Shown here piece after piece: positions 31,975 to 42,639 of a stretch of DNA of 64,000 nt. The notes under the pieces are model-generated. The model was not told where the DNA came from, did no database searches, and saw only the letters and a list, made by a program, of their open reading frames with translations. Within the stretch, counting starts at the first letter, position 1. The number at the start of each line of letters is the position of its first letter. The stretch comes from an uncultured Marinobacter sp. (GTDB lineage: Bacteria > Pseudomonadota > Gammaproteobacteria > Pseudomonadales > Oleiphilaceae). Location of the stretch: positions 350,416 to 414,415 of the forward strand of contig NZ_CAMPJO010000002.1 in NCBI RefSeq assembly GCF_946886895.1, written 5' to 3'. The translations under genes were made by a program, and so were the position numbers.

Positions 31975-32205
31975 TCAATAGTTGAATCCGTATACATACC
32001 ATTGACTTGAACCATTATCTGGTTCATTGCCTCCTGGGCTCGCCTTGCAACCATTTTGTGCCGCTAATTGCGTCTCAGTAGCTTGGGCAACGGCTCTGGT
32101 TGTTGGTCCCGCCAGTATCTGCCAATCCTTCATAGTAGGGTGTTGTGACTGCCAGTATGCTTTTCTAGCAGCTAAATCTGTGGTAATTCCGATTCTGCAC
32201 GCCAT
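31975..32205 (-). CDS. Small GIY-YIG-like hypothetical protein (cassette gene)
   Basis: A 76-residue protein starting MACRIGITTDLAARKAYWQS, followed by a helix (GPTTRAVAQATETQLAAQNG) and a WYVYGFNY ending. The RIGIT strand, the following Arg-rich helix and the YVYxF strand resemble a shrunken GIY-YIG-type fold, but the Gly-Ile-Tyr/Tyr-Ile-Gly pair is not clear, so a nuclease function should not be assumed. GAGGAGACGAGGAA precedes the ATG. Attachment-like sites lie on both sides. Confidence 0.55.
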   Translation of the reverse strand: MACRIGITTDLAARKAYWQSQHPTMKDWQILAGPTTRAVAQATETQLAAQNGCKASPGGNEPDNGSSQWYVYGFNY

Positions 32206-32279
32206 TTCCTCGTCTCCTCTTCATTGCGGATTAAACCTTCATACAACTTACAAAACTGAAAGTAGTCAGCTACTCTACC

Positions 32280-32364
32280 GTTTAACGCCTGCCGTCACCG
32301 ATGCTGAAACCGAAGCGTAGGTTTTGGCATTCGGTGCAGCGTCCCGTTGGCCACGCGGTTATGC
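32280..32364 (-). repeat. attC-like recombination site
   Basis: On the minus strand the upstream gene's TAA stop lies inside GCATAAC, and the element ends GTTAAAC, a perfect GTTRRRY box preceded by GCAGGC. An internal stem CACCGA(A)TGC pairs with GCATCGGTG with one extrahelical A. Outer spacers pair less well. Length is 85 bases. Confidence 0.6.
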
Positions 32365-32679
32365 CAATTGCTGCAACCAATCACGAAACCACTCCGTAGG
32401 CATTTGCTCTTCCTCGAAACTTTTCGTTCGAAGCTCCTCAGCCGAATAGGTATTTGCCAGATAGAGGTCCCATTGCGTCTCAACATCAGTGAGGACGGGC
32501 AACAACGACTCAATCTCCGGCTCCGCTTCAATATCAAGATATCGGCACCAAAATCTGTCGCACCACTCCGCAATTTGCTTGTGAGAGTACGGAGACGTTA
32601 TCGGCTCTGCTCCCCACCTCAGCATTTTGCGCGCAGCTTCGCGAGTAAAGGGCATATCTGCCGAAGTGCTCAATTCCAT
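32359..32679 (-). CDS. Hypothetical protein (first cassette gene seen)
   Basis: A 106-residue acidic protein, not recognised. It is rich in Trp, Glu and Leu (AEWCDRFWCRYLDIEAEPEI; MPTEWFRDWLQQLA) and predicted helical and soluble. It is the most upstream gene of the minus-strand cassette series, and its stop codon is part of the first box of an attC-like site. An integrase gene would be expected further upstream, but only 300 bases of non-coding DNA and then an acyl-CoA synthetase gene are found there. Confidence 0.5.
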   Translation of the reverse strand: MELSTSADMPFTREAARKMLRWGAEPITSPYSHKQIAEWCDRFWCRYLDIEAEPEIESLLPVLTDVETQWDLYLANTYSAEELRTKSFEEEQMPTEWFRDWLQQLA

Positions 32680-32716
32680 ACTAAGTTGCCTGACCTATGA
32701 GGGCATAACACGCATT

Positions 32717-32860
32717 CGTATAATTCCAATTTTTGCCGCCCCCTTCCAGCCAAAAAAACTAATTAAAATCAAAGAGTAATCAGAGTTCTTCACGGCTACC
32801 GCCGGAGTTATACGCCCTCCTTGGCCTGTAACATCCCCGCGAACCGGTTCGTATAACTCC
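32717..32860. repeat. Three CGTATAAYTCC elements in inverted array
   Basis: CGTATAATTCC (32717-32727), GGAGTTATACG (32804-32814) and CGTATAACTCC (32850-32860) form alternating inverted copies. The last pair is a perfect 11-bp inverted repeat around a 35-base centre that contains the 12-bp palindrome CGAACCGGTTCG. The 302-base gap between the first cassette gene and the acyl-CoA synthetase gene holds little else. These may be diverged attachment-site remnants or an unrelated repeat. Confidence 0.4.
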
Positions 32861-32929
32861 AGACTGCTACAGCCCTTCGCATGATTCCGGTTTCTCCAAA
32901 AGCGTATACGCAGAGTACACAAAGCACAA

Positions 32930-32949
32930 ACCCCGACATAAGCCGGGGT
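32930..32949 (-). terminator. Probable terminator of the liu operon
   Basis: On the minus strand, ACCCCG and CGGGGT form a 6-bp GC-rich stem with an 8-base loop, followed by TTTGTGCTTTG. It lies 33 bases after the stop of the acyl-CoA synthetase gene, the last gene of the minus-strand catabolic operon. Confidence 0.5.
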
Positions 32950-32981
32950 CTGTAGTAGGGGGAGTGTAGGGGAGTAGGCGC

Positions 32982-34682
32982 TTACTTCTTCAACCCCATC
33001 TCCTCAATAGAAATCTCCCGCATCTTGAACTTCTGGATCTTCCCGGTGACGGTCATCGGGAATTCATCCACGAACTTGTAGTTCCTCGGGATCTTGAAGT
33101 GGGCAATCTTGCCCTTGCAGAATTCCCGCAGCTCGTCGCCGGTCACCGGGTCCGCATCCGGGTTCAGTTTCACCCAGGCGATGAGTTCTTCGCCGTACTT
33201 GTCATCGGGGATGCCGGTCACCTGTACTTCCTCAATGGCCGGGTGGGTGTAGAGGAATTCTTCGATTTCTTTCGGGTAGATGTTTTCGCCGCCGCGGATG
33301 ACCATGTCTTTGATGCGGCCGACGATCTGGATGTAGCCGTCTTCGTCCATGGTGGCCAGGTCGCCGGTGTGCATCCAGCCGGCGTCGTCGATGGCTTCGC
33401 GGGTTTTTTCTTCGTTGTTCCAGTACTTCAGCATTACGCTGTAGCCACGGGTGCACAGCTCACCGATTTCGCCACGGGGAACCACGTTGCCGTTGGCGGG
33501 GTCGACAATCTTGGTCTCCAGGTGGGGCTGGGTGCGGCCCACGGTGGTTACCTGCTTCTCGAACGGGTCGAGGGAGCTGGTCTGGGTGGAGACCGGGCTG
33601 GTTTCGGTCATGCCGTAGGCAATCTGCACCTCTTTCATGTTCATCTTGCTGTTTACTTTCTTCATGATCTCCGCCGGGCAGATGGAGCCGGCCATGATGC
33701 CGGTGCGCAGGTGCGAGAGGTCATAGCTTTCGAAGTCCGGGTCGCCCAGTTCCGCGATGAACATGGTGGGCACGCCATAGAGGGCGGTGGCTTTTTCCTG
33801 GTGTACCGCTTGCAGCACGGCTTTCGGTTCGAAGCCCTCGGAGGGGTAGATCATGGTGGAACCGTGGGTGATGCAGCCCAGGTTGCCCATCACCATACCG
33901 AAGCAGTGGTACAGGGGCACGGGGATCACCAGGCGGTCTTTCTCGGTAAAGAGCTGGCTTTGCGCCACAAAGTACCCGTTGTTCAGGATGTTGTGGTGGG
34001 TGAGGGTGGCGCCCTTGGGGTTGCCGGTGGTGCCAGAGGTGAACTGGATGTTGATGGGGTCATCGAACTGGAGCTGGCTTTGTACCTTGTCCAGTTCTTG
34101 CTGGCTGGCGTCGCCGGCGAAGCCGATGAATTCGGCCCAGGTCCACATGCCGTCGTGCTTGTCTTTGTCCAGGTTCACCACGGCGCGCAGCTCGGGTACC
34201 TTCTGCGCTTTCAGTTTGCCCGGGGTGCTGGCTTTCAGTTCCGGGGCCAGGTCGTAGATCATCTTGCGGTAGTCGGAGGTTTTGAAGCTGTCTGCGCTCA
34301 CCAGCATGGAGATGCCGGCCAGGTTCAGGGCGTAGTCCAGTTCGTGCACGCCGTAGGCCGGGTTGATGTTCACCAGGATGGCGCCGACCTTGGCGGTGGC
34401 GAACTGGGTGACGGTCCACTCGTAGCGGTTGGGGGACCAGATGCCGACGCGGTCGCCGCGTTTGACGCCGATGGCGAGGAAGGCGCGGGCGGCTTCGTTG
34501 ACCTTTTCAACGAATTCTTTGTAGGTCCAGCGGATGTCCTGGTGCAGGCACACCAGGGCTTCGGTGTTGGGGTATTTGTCGGCGGTGCGGTCGAGCATTT
34601 CGCCGATGGTCATGCCCAGCAGGGGCACTTCGGAAGTGCCGCTCGTATAACTTGGATAGTAGCTCGGTAGAGTTTTGCTCAT
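32982..34682 (-). CDS. Acyl-CoA synthetase (AMP-dependent) of the liu operon
   Basis: A 566-residue ANL-superfamily ligase that activates a carboxylic acid through an acyl-adenylate. The phosphate-binding motif is [18 protein letters not shown] (about 211-228), then [31 protein letters not shown] with the ATP-binding Asp, [17 protein letters not shown], and the C-terminal lysine in [13 protein letters not shown]. Position at the end of the leucine-degradation genes suggests a branched short- to medium-chain acid such as isovalerate or a related terpenoid acid; substrate is inferred. Confidence 0.88.
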   Translation of the reverse strand: MSKTLPSYYPSYTSGTSEVPLLGMTIGEMLDRTADKYPNTEALVCLHQDIRWTYKEFVEKVNEAARAFLAIGVKRGDRVGIWSPNRYEWTVTQFATAKVGAILVNINPAYGVHELDYALNLAGISMLVSADSFKTSDYRKMIYDLAPELKASTPGKLKAQKVPELRAVVNLDKDKHDGMWTWAEFIGFAGDASQQELDKVQSQLQFDDPINIQFTSGTTGNPKGATLTHHNILNNGYFVAQSQLFTEKDRLVIPVPLYHCFGMVMGNLGCITHGSTMIYPSEGFEPKAVLQAVHQEKATALYGVPTMFIAELGDPDFESYDLSHLRTGIMAGSICPAEIMKKVNSKMNMKEVQIAYGMTETSPVSTQTSSLDPFEKQVTTVGRTQPHLETKIVDPANGNVVPRGEIGELCTRGYSVMLKYWNNEEKTREAIDDAGWMHTGDLATMDEDGYIQIVGRIKDMVIRGGENIYPKEIEEFLYTHPAIEEVQVTGIPDDKYGEELIAWVKLNPDADPVTGDELREFCKGKIAHFKIPRNYKFVDEFPMTVTGKIQKFKMREISIEEMGLKK

Positions 34683-34751
34683 TATCTCTGCCTCCGTTGT
34701 TTTTGTATTTAGAAACGTTGTTGTCGTCGAGGGCGCGCAGGTTTGAATCTG

Positions 34752-35330
34752 CTAGCGACTCTGGCTGTGATATTCCGGGTTCGGTTGCATATCGCTGGCG
34801 ATGGCCACGCGATTGGACATGTTGTAGAAGCCAATCAGGTTGCTCAGGTCCCAGATGGCGCGGTCGCTGAGCCCGGCGTCCCGCAGGGCCTGGGTGTGTT
34901 CTTCAGTGACCAGCGCCGGTGTGCGGGTGAGCAGGGAGGCGAAATCAAGCATGGCCCGCTGGCGCTTGTCGAGTTTGGCGGTGCGATAGTTCATCACCAT
35001 GTGTTCGCCCAGGGTGGGGTCACCGCTCAGGACCCGCACGGCGGCGCCGTGGGCAACCAGGCAGTAGAAGCATTTGTTCTCCGAGGACACCACCACGGCA
35101 ACCATTTCCCGCTCCAGTTTGCTCAGTTCGCCTTCACCCAGCATGAGTTCGTTGTAGAGGCGGGTGAAGCCTTCGAGCTGCTTGAGGTTCTGGCTGTAGG
35201 CGGTCAGTACGTTCGGGATCATGCCGAGTTTTTCCTGGCAGATCTGGAAGTACTTCTGGGTGTCTTCCGGCATGTCCCGGATCTCGGGAATAGGGAGGTC
35301 CAGGGCGACGACGTTTTTATTCTGGTTCAT
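34752..35330 (-). CDS. Peroxidase-related (AhpD/carboxymuconolactone decarboxylase-like) protein
   Basis: A 192-residue AhpD-like protein. The redox motif is [14 protein letters not shown] (Cys-x-x-Cys with the downstream His, about 87-100), followed by [20 protein letters not shown], the standard helical arrangement of this group. It may reduce peroxides or protect CoA thiol enzymes. Its start overlaps the end of the HMG-CoA lyase gene by four bases, so it belongs to the operon; homologues are found in other liu-type clusters. Confidence 0.82.
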   Translation of the reverse strand: MNQNKNVVALDLPIPEIRDMPEDTQKYFQICQEKLGMIPNVLTAYSQNLKQLEGFTRLYNELMLGEGELSKLEREMVAVVVSSENKCFYCLVAHGAAVRVLSGDPTLGEHMVMNYRTAKLDKRQRAMLDFASLLTRTPALVTEEHTQALRDAGLSDRAIWDLSNLIGFYNMSNRVAIASDMQPNPEYHSQSR

Positions 35331-36235
35331 TTGCTGTTTCCTCCAAGTGCCTGGCCGACTTTGGAACCGTTGCGGCGTTTGAGTTGCCCGCTTATCCAGT
35401 CGCCGGTGGCCACCAGCTTGTCCAGGTCAACCCCGGTTTGGATACCGAGGCCGTTAAGCAGGTACAGCACGTCCTCGGTGGCGACGTTGCCGGAGGCGCC
35501 CTTGGCGTAGGGGCAGCCGCCGAGGCCGGCGACGGAGGCGTCGATAACCGCCACGCCTTCTTCCAGCACCGCGTAGAGGTTGGCCAGGGCCTGGCCGTAG
35601 GTGTCGTGGAAGTGGGCGGCCAGTTTTTCGATGGGTACTTCGGCTGTCACCGCCTCGAGCATGCGTTTGGCTTTCAGCGGTGTGCCTACGCCGATGGTGT
35701 CGCCCAGGGAGACTTCGTAGCAGCCCATGTCGTAGAGAGCTTTGGCAACTTTGGCCACCTGTTCGGGGGCAATCTCGCCTTCGTAGGGGCAGCCGAGCAC
35801 GGTGGACACGTAGCCACGTACCGGGATGCCGGCGTTGTTGGCCGCTTCCATCACCGGCAGGAAGCGGTCAAGGCTCTCGGCGATGGAGCAGTTGATGTTT
35901 TTCTGGCTGAAGGATTCGGAGGCGGCGCCGAAAACAGCGACTTCGTCCACCCCGGCCGCCAGGGCGTTTTCAAAGCCCTTGAGGTTGGGGGTGAGTACGG
36001 AGTAGCGAACGCCGGGTTTGCGGTTGATGCCGGCCATGACGTCGGCGGCGTCGCCCATTTGTGGCACCCATTTCGGGGACACGAAACTGGCGGACTCGAT
36101 GTGATTGAGGCCGCAGTCGGCCAGCCGGTCGATCAGGCCGGTTTTGATGCGGGTTTTGATGACCGGGCCGGGCTCGTTCTGGAGGCCGTCCCGGGGGCTC
36201 ATCTCAACCAGGCGAACCTGTTTGGGAAAGGCCAT
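35327..36235 (-). CDS. liuE: Hydroxymethylglutaryl-CoA lyase
   Basis: A 302-residue HMG-CoA lyase, which splits HMG-CoA to acetoacetate and acetyl-CoA, the last step of leucine degradation. It has [16 protein letters not shown] near the start (catalytic Arg-Asp), [20 protein letters not shown], the metal-binding [12 protein letters not shown] (His-x-His) and the lyase signature [20 protein letters not shown] with the active-site Cys. It overlaps the carboxylase alpha gene by one base and is translationally coupled to it. Confidence 0.93.
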   Translation of the reverse strand: MAFPKQVRLVEMSPRDGLQNEPGPVIKTRIKTGLIDRLADCGLNHIESASFVSPKWVPQMGDAADVMAGINRKPGVRYSVLTPNLKGFENALAAGVDEVAVFGAASESFSQKNINCSIAESLDRFLPVMEAANNAGIPVRGYVSTVLGCPYEGEIAPEQVAKVAKALYDMGCYEVSLGDTIGVGTPLKAKRMLEAVTAEVPIEKLAAHFHDTYGQALANLYAVLEEGVAVIDASVAGLGGCPYAKGASGNVATEDVLYLLNGLGIQTGVDLDKLVATGDWISGQLKRRNGSKVGQALGGNSK

Positions 36236-38232
36236 CAGCTTGCCTCCTCATCTGCGGTGACTTCGATGGCGATCAGTTCGGCCCCTTCGGAGACCTGGTC
36301 GCCTTCGGCGAAGAAGATGTCGGTGACTACGCCGTCGGCGGGGGCCTTGATGGCGTGCTCCATCTTCATGGCCTCCATGATCACCAGGCTCTGGCCAGCG
36401 GTGACCTTGTCGCCGACTTTCGCCTGCACAGCCACAATGGCACCGTTCATGGGCGCGGCCAGGCTGCCTTCGCCGGCCATGTCCTCGAAGCCGTAGCTTT
36501 CTTTGTACACGGTGCACTGGAAGGTATCACCCTCGTAGAACAGCACCAGTTGGTCGTTGTGCAGGTTGCCGTGGACGCTGATGCGGTGGCCGTTAATGAC
36601 GGCCTGCAGGTAGTCGTCGTCCAGCCGGGCGGTGAGGTTGTACACACTGCCGCCTACGAACACCTGGTAGCGGTCGTCCCGTTCCAGCACTTTCAGTTCG
36701 TGGATGTCGTCGCCCACCTGCAGTTGCAGCGGCTGGGCGTATTCGGAGTTCATGCGCCAGCTGTTCTGGCGGCCGAACGGCGACCAGGGGTCGGTGCTGA
36801 TCACTTCCCGGGATTTACGCTGTTCCAGCACGAAGCCGGCGGCCAGTACCAGGGCTTTGTGGGTGTCCAGGCGCGATTTCGGGAACAGCAGTTCGCGGTG
36901 GTCTTCGATGAAGCCGGTGGTCAGGTCCGCTTCCCGGAACGGCTGGGCGTCGGCCAGGGCATGAAGGAAGCGGATGTTGGTCTTCACCCCGGCAATGCGG
37001 TAGTGCTCCAGGGCCTGGACCATGCGGTTGATGGCCTGGTCCCGGGTTTCGTCCCACACGATCAGCTTGGCGATCATCGGGTCGTAGTGGATGCTGATCT
37101 CGTCGCCTTCGGTGACGCCGGTGTCCACCCGCACGTGGGCGCTTTCATCCGGCGTGCTCAGGTAGCGCAGGTTGCCGGTGGCGGGCAGGAAGTCCTGGTC
37201 CGGGTCTTCGGCGTAGATGCGCGCTTCCAGGGCGTGGCCCCGGGTTTTCACCTGGCACTGTTCCAGCGGCAACGGGTCGCCCCAGGCCACTTTCAACTGC
37301 CATTCCACCAGGTCCTGGCCGGTGACCATTTCGGTCACCGGGTGCTCCACTTGCAGGCGGGTGTTCATTTCCATGAAGAAGAAGGAGCCGTCCACGTCGT
37401 AGAGGAATTCCACGGTGCCGGCACCCACGTAGTTGATGGCCTGGGCGGCTTTTACCGCCGCTTCGCCCATGGCCTTGCGGGTGTCTTCGTTCAGGCCGGG
37501 GGCGGGGGCTTCTTCCAGCACTTTCTGGTGGCGGCGCTGCACGGAGCAGTCGCGCTCGGCCAGGTACACGCCTTTGCCGTCCTGATCACAGAACACCTGG
37601 ATTTCCACGTGCCGTGGCTGGGTCAGGTAGCGTTCGATGAGCATGTCGGGGTTGCCGAAGGCGTTCTTCGATTCCCGTTTGGCGGCGGCCAGGGCGTCGT
37701 CGAAGTCTTTCATGCGCTCGACCACGCGCATGCCTTTGCCACCGCCACCGGCGACGGCTTTGAGCAACAACGGGAAGCCGCACTTCTCGGCTTCGGCACG
37801 CAGGGTTTCCGGAGACTGGTCGTCGCCGTGGTAACCGGGCACCAGCGGCACGCCGGCTTTCTCCATAATCGCCTTGGCAGCGGATTTGGAGCCCATGGCT
37901 GCGATGGCGGAGGAGGGCGGGCCGATGAAGACAATGTTGTTGGCTTCGCAGGCCTCGGCGAACTGGGTGTTCTCGGAGAGAAAACCGTAGCCGGGATGGA
38001 TAGCCTGGGCGCCGCTTTCTTTGGCCACTTCAATGATCTTGTCGGCCCGCAGGTAGCTCTCGGCGCTGGCGGCCGAGCCGATGTGAAAGGCTTCGTCGGC
38101 CATGGCCACGTGCCGGGCATCGGCGTCGGCATCGGAGTACACGGCGACCACGCGAATGCCCATGCGGTGGGCGGTCTGGATGATCCGGCAGGCGATTTCC
38201 CCGCGATTTGCTATGAGTATCTTGCTGAACAT
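36235..38232 (-). CDS. liuD: Methylcrotonyl-CoA carboxylase, biotin-carrying alpha subunit
   Basis: A 665-residue biotin carboxylase subunit. Order of domains: biotin carboxylase N-terminus ([20 protein letters not shown]), ATP-grasp ([38 protein letters not shown]), a linking domain, and a C-terminal biotinyl domain with [15 protein letters not shown] (biotinylated Lys about residue 627). It carboxylates biotin with ATP and bicarbonate, passing the group to the beta subunit, which acts on 3-methylcrotonyl-CoA. Neighbouring genes fix the assignment over other acyl-CoA carboxylases. Confidence 0.93.
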   Translation of the reverse strand: MFSKILIANRGEIACRIIQTAHRMGIRVVAVYSDADADARHVAMADEAFHIGSAASAESYLRADKIIEVAKESGAQAIHPGYGFLSENTQFAEACEANNIVFIGPPSSAIAAMGSKSAAKAIMEKAGVPLVPGYHGDDQSPETLRAEAEKCGFPLLLKAVAGGGGKGMRVVERMKDFDDALAAAKRESKNAFGNPDMLIERYLTQPRHVEIQVFCDQDGKGVYLAERDCSVQRRHQKVLEEAPAPGLNEDTRKAMGEAAVKAAQAINYVGAGTVEFLYDVDGSFFFMEMNTRLQVEHPVTEMVTGQDLVEWQLKVAWGDPLPLEQCQVKTRGHALEARIYAEDPDQDFLPATGNLRYLSTPDESAHVRVDTGVTEGDEISIHYDPMIAKLIVWDETRDQAINRMVQALEHYRIAGVKTNIRFLHALADAQPFREADLTTGFIEDHRELLFPKSRLDTHKALVLAAGFVLEQRKSREVISTDPWSPFGRQNSWRMNSEYAQPLQLQVGDDIHELKVLERDDRYQVFVGGSVYNLTARLDDDYLQAVINGHRISVHGNLHNDQLVLFYEGDTFQCTVYKESYGFEDMAGEGSLAAPMNGAIVAVQAKVGDKVTAGQSLVIMEAMKMEHAIKAPADGVVTDIFFAEGDQVSEGAELIAIEVTADEEAS

Positions 38233-39038
38233 TAGTCTTCCTCCGGAACCCAGTTGGCCTTGCGCTTGTTCAGGAAAGCGCTGAGCCCCTCCTGACCCTC
38301 TGCACCCACCCGGATATCCGCGATGCGTTGTGCGGTGTCGTCGATGACGTCTTTGCCGATCGTCTTGTGGCTAACGGCGAATACCAGGTCCTTGGCCGCT
38401 TTCATGGCTTCGGGGCCGTTCAGGGCGAGCTGCAGGAGCAGTTCGTCACAGCGGCGTTCCATGGCGCCCACGTCTTCGCACACTTCATGCACCAGGCCGA
38501 AGTGTTCGGCTTCCCGGGCGGAAAACACTTCGGCCGTGATGAAGTAGCGGCGGGCCTGGCGTTCGCCGATGGCGCGCACCACATACGGGCTGATGACGGC
38601 GGGTATCAGGCCGAGTTTCACTTCACTCAGGCAGAAGCTGGCTTTCTCGGTGGCGAGTACGATATCGCAGCAGGCAGCCAGGCCCACGGCTCCGCCGAAA
38701 GCGGCGCCCTGGATCAGGCCGATCACCGGCTTGGACAGGTGGTTCAGCACGTTCATCAGCCGCGCCAGTTCCCGGGAGTCGTCCAGGTTTTCCTGGCGGG
38801 TGTTGTCCGCCATGCGACGCATCCAGCCCAGGTCGGCGCCGGCGGAGAAGTGTTTGCCTTCGGAGCGCAGGATCACAATGTGGGTGTTGTCGTCTGCGTC
38901 CACGTCTTCCAGCGCTTTGATCAGTTGCTGAATGATCACGTCGTCGAAGGCGTTGCGTTTGTCCGGGCGGTTGAGCACCACTTCGGTCACGCCGTCGCTG
39001 CGGCGTTTGAGCAGAACTGCATTTTCCTGTTCGGTCAT
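38232..39038 (-). CDS. liuC: Methylglutaconyl-CoA hydratase (enoyl-CoA hydratase family)
   Basis: A 268-residue crotonase-fold enzyme: LNRPDKRNAFDDVIIQQLIK, KHFSAGADLGWMRRMADN with the oxyanion-hole Gly, IGLIQGAAFGGAVGLAACCD and KASFCLSEVKLGLIPAVISP. In this operon it hydrates 3-methylglutaconyl-CoA to HMG-CoA. It sits between the two carboxylase subunit genes, overlaps the alpha gene start by one base, and is 14 bases from the beta gene. This order (B-C-D-E) matches the Pseudomonas liu operon. Confidence 0.9.
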   Translation of the reverse strand: MTEQENAVLLKRRSDGVTEVVLNRPDKRNAFDDVIIQQLIKALEDVDADDNTHIVILRSEGKHFSAGADLGWMRRMADNTRQENLDDSRELARLMNVLNHLSKPVIGLIQGAAFGGAVGLAACCDIVLATEKASFCLSEVKLGLIPAVISPYVVRAIGERQARRYFITAEVFSAREAEHFGLVHEVCEDVGAMERRCDELLLQLALNGPEAMKAAKDLVFAVSHKTIGKDVIDDTAQRIADIRVGAEGQEGLSAFLNKRKANWVPEED

Positions 39039-39052
39039 GGCGTTCTCCTCGA

Positions 39053-40660
<1,608 letters not shown>

Positions 40661-40688
40661 TTTCCCAGCCTTCTATTTCGGGGCATCC

Positions 40689-40796
40689 GGGTGTGGCGGG
40701 TGTTCCTCCCGGGAACCGCTACGAGCACGTCCATGTGCGCTTGTTTCAGGCCATCCATGGCCTTCAACATTCCCGGGAGGAACACCCGCCACACCC
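40689..40796. repeat. 27-bp perfect inverted repeat between liuA and liuB
   Basis: The arms 40689-40715 and 40770-40796 are exact reverse complements over 27 bases (outer end GGGTGTGGCGGGTG, inner end CCTCCCGGGAA). The 54-base centre holds two more hairpins: GCAC-GTCCAT-GTGC and AGGCCA-TCCA-TGGCCT. A folded transcript would form a cloverleaf-like structure in the middle of the operon. There is no T-run, so it is more likely a palindromic repeat element or RNA-processing/stability site than a terminator. Confidence 0.85.
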
Positions 40797-40847
40797 TTGG
40801 CGTACCGAGGGAGTTATAGTCCGTAAGTCGATGCAATCGGCTGCTGA

Positions 40848-42017
40848 TTACTTGTTCAGATACAGCTCTCGGCCGATCAGCATTCGGCGGATTTCCGACG
40901 TGCCGGCACCGATTTCGTAGAGTTTGGCGTCCCGCAGCAGTCGGCCTGTCGGGTATTCGTTGATGTAGCCGTTGCCGCCGAGCAGCTGGATGGCATCCAG
41001 GGCGATTTTGGTGGCCATTTCGGCGGAGTAGAGGATGGCGCCGGCGGCGTCTTTCCTCGTGGTTTCCGCGCCGCGGTCGGCGGACATGGCGACCATGTAA
41101 ACGTAGGATTTGGCGGTGTTCATCCAGGTGTACATGTCAGCAACTTTGCCCTGTACCAGTTCGAATTCGCCGATGGCCTGGCCGAACTGTTTGCGCTCGC
41201 GGATGTAGGGGACAACCACGTCCATGGCGGCCTGCATGATGCCCAGGGGGCCGCCGGAGAGGACGAGGCGTTCGTAGTCGAGGCCGCTCATGAGGACTTT
41301 GGCGCCGTTGCCCTCGCCGCCGAGGATGTTTTCACGGGGGACTTTGCAGTCTTCGAACACCAGTTCGCAGGTGTTGGAGCCGCGCATGCCGAGTTTGTCG
41401 AGTTTCTGGTGGCGGCTGAAGCCGGGAGCGTCGCGTTCTACGATGAAGGCGGTGACGCCACGGGAGCCGGCCTGGGTGTCGGTTTTGGCGTAGATGACGT
41501 AGGTGTGGGCGTCCGGGCCGTTGGTGATCCACATTTTGGTGCCGTTGAGGACGAAGTGGTCGCCTTCGTCACGGGCACTGAGTTTCATGGAGATAACGTC
41601 GGAGCCGGCGTTGGGCTCAGACATGGCCAGGGCGCCGACGTGTTCGCCGCTGATCAGTTTGGGCAGGTATTTCTGTTTTTGTTCTTCGGTGCCGTTGCGG
41701 TGAATCTGGTTGACGCACAGGTTGGAATGGGCACCGTAGGAGAGGCCAACGGAGGCGGAGGCGCGGCTGATTTCTTCCATGGCGATCACGTGCGCCAGGT
41801 AGCCCATGTCGGAGCCGCCGTATTCTTCTTTTACGGTAATACCCAGCAGGCCCATGTCGCCCATTTTCCGCCACAGGTCCATGGGGAACTCGTTGTTGCG
41901 GTCGATGTCCTCGGCGCGGGGTGCGATTTCGGCGGCGGCAAAGCCGTTGACCTGTTCGCGCAGCATGTCGAGGGTTTCACCGAGGCCGAAGTTGAGCTCT
42001 GAGTATTGTGATTTCAT
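40848..42017 (-). CDS. liuA: Isovaleryl-CoA dehydrogenase
   Basis: A 389-residue acyl-CoA dehydrogenase. It carries [20 protein letters not shown] and [20 protein letters not shown] in the middle domain. The catalytic Glu is placed as in isovaleryl-CoA dehydrogenase ([20 protein letters not shown]), not in the usual late position, which has [19 protein letters not shown] with no active-site role expected. It oxidises isovaleryl-CoA to 3-methylcrotonyl-CoA with FAD. It is the first structural gene after liuR. Confidence 0.93.
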   Translation of the reverse strand: MKSQYSELNFGLGETLDMLREQVNGFAAAEIAPRAEDIDRNNEFPMDLWRKMGDMGLLGITVKEEYGGSDMGYLAHVIAMEEISRASASVGLSYGAHSNLCVNQIHRNGTEEQKQKYLPKLISGEHVGALAMSEPNAGSDVISMKLSARDEGDHFVLNGTKMWITNGPDAHTYVIYAKTDTQAGSRGVTAFIVERDAPGFSRHQKLDKLGMRGSNTCELVFEDCKVPRENILGGEGNGAKVLMSGLDYERLVLSGGPLGIMQAAMDVVVPYIRERKQFGQAIGEFELVQGKVADMYTWMNTAKSYVYMVAMSADRGAETTRKDAAGAILYSAEMATKIALDAIQLLGGNGYINEYPTGRLLRDAKLYEIGAGTSEIRRMLIGRELYLNK

Positions 42018-42037
42018 TGTTGGCTACCTTTTTGATC

Positions 42038-42071
42038 TTTGCTCTTTACAGAGATTTGCTCTTTACAGAGA
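42038..42071. repeat. Perfect tandem duplication of 17 bp before liuA
   Basis: TTTGCTCTTTACAGAGA occurs twice back to back between liuR and liuA. Each unit has a CTCT/AGAG pair around a four-base loop. The repeat lies 21 bases upstream of the liuA start on the transcribed strand, close to its ribosome site, so slippage there could vary the leader length. Confidence 0.8.
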
Positions 42072-42089
42072 GTTGCCTGGTCATTCCCG

Positions 42090-42536
42090 TTATTTCTGTT
42101 CAACGGATTCGGGTTCTTCTGTCTTCGCCTTGTTTTGCTGGCGTTTTTTAGCCTGAAGTTCTGCCAGGGCTTCCCGGCAGCGGGCTTCGGCGGTGTCCAT
42201 TTCCATTTCCGCCTGGGCGATGTCGTTTTTCTGCTGTTCCAGCTGGCCCCGTTTGTTCTCCAGGATGGTCAGCATTTTCAGGAGCTGTTTTTCGTTGCCG
42301 GTGAGGGTTTCGTCCCACAGGTCAAACAGTTCCTTGGTTTCCGCCAGGGAAAAGCCCATGCGCTTGCCTCGCAGGATCAGTTTCAGGCGTACCCGGTCTT
42401 TGGAGCTGAAGATTCGGGTTTGGCCACGTCGTGACGGTTTCAGGAGCTCCTGATCCTCGTAGAATCGGATGCTCCGGGTGGTCACGTCGAACTCTTTGGC
42501 GAGTTCGCTGATGCTGTAAGTCTTTTTTATTTCCAT
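42090..42536 (-). CDS. liuR: MerR-family regulator of leucine/isovalerate degradation
   Basis: A 148-residue MerR-type regulator. N-terminal winged helix: YSISELAKEFDVTTRSIRFY, EDQELLKPSRRGQTRIFSSK, then RLKLILRGKRMGFSLAETKE. A long coiled-coil dimerisation helix follows, and a Lys/Gln-rich tail without metal-binding cysteines. Position directly before liuA and the MerR type fit LiuR, the known regulator of liu operons in proteobacteria. A matching palindrome lies 35 bases upstream of its start. Confidence 0.88.
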   Translation of the reverse strand: MEIKKTYSISELAKEFDVTTRSIRFYEDQELLKPSRRGQTRIFSSKDRVRLKLILRGKRMGFSLAETKELFDLWDETLTGNEKQLLKMLTILENKRGQLEQQKNDIAQAEMEMDTAEARCREALAELQAKKRQQNKAKTEEPESVEQK

Positions 42537-42570
42537 GGCGATTTCCTTTTTAGACTTAGGTTAGATAAAG

Positions 42571-42586
42571 TTTACGTAAACGTAAA
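42571..42586. promoter_or_regulatory. Putative LiuR operator in the divergent region
   Basis: TTTACGTAAACGTAAA is a perfect palindrome of two TTTACGT half-sites separated by AA, typical in form and size for a MerR-family operator and similar to the TTTACGT/ACGTAAA motif reported for LiuR. It lies in the only intergenic region between liuR and the divergent SDR gene, so one site could serve both directions. Confidence 0.65.
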
Positions 42587-42639
42587 GTAGTTTTAGAGTC
42601 CGATTTTAACAAACAGAATGTCACGAGGAGGGTCAAACG

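Noticed and set aside
32695..32922. 75-codon minus-strand frame upstream of the first cassette gene
   Set aside because: It overlaps the inverted CGTATAAYTCC elements, has no good ribosome site, and its sequence is not protein-like. It is not an integrase piece.
36355..38235. A 626-codon open frame on the plus strand opposite methylcrotonyl-CoA carboxylase alpha
   Set aside because: The minus-strand gene is a clear full-length family member. The antisense frame is rich in His, Val, Gly and Ala, as expected from GC-biased codons read backwards, and has no recognisable domain.
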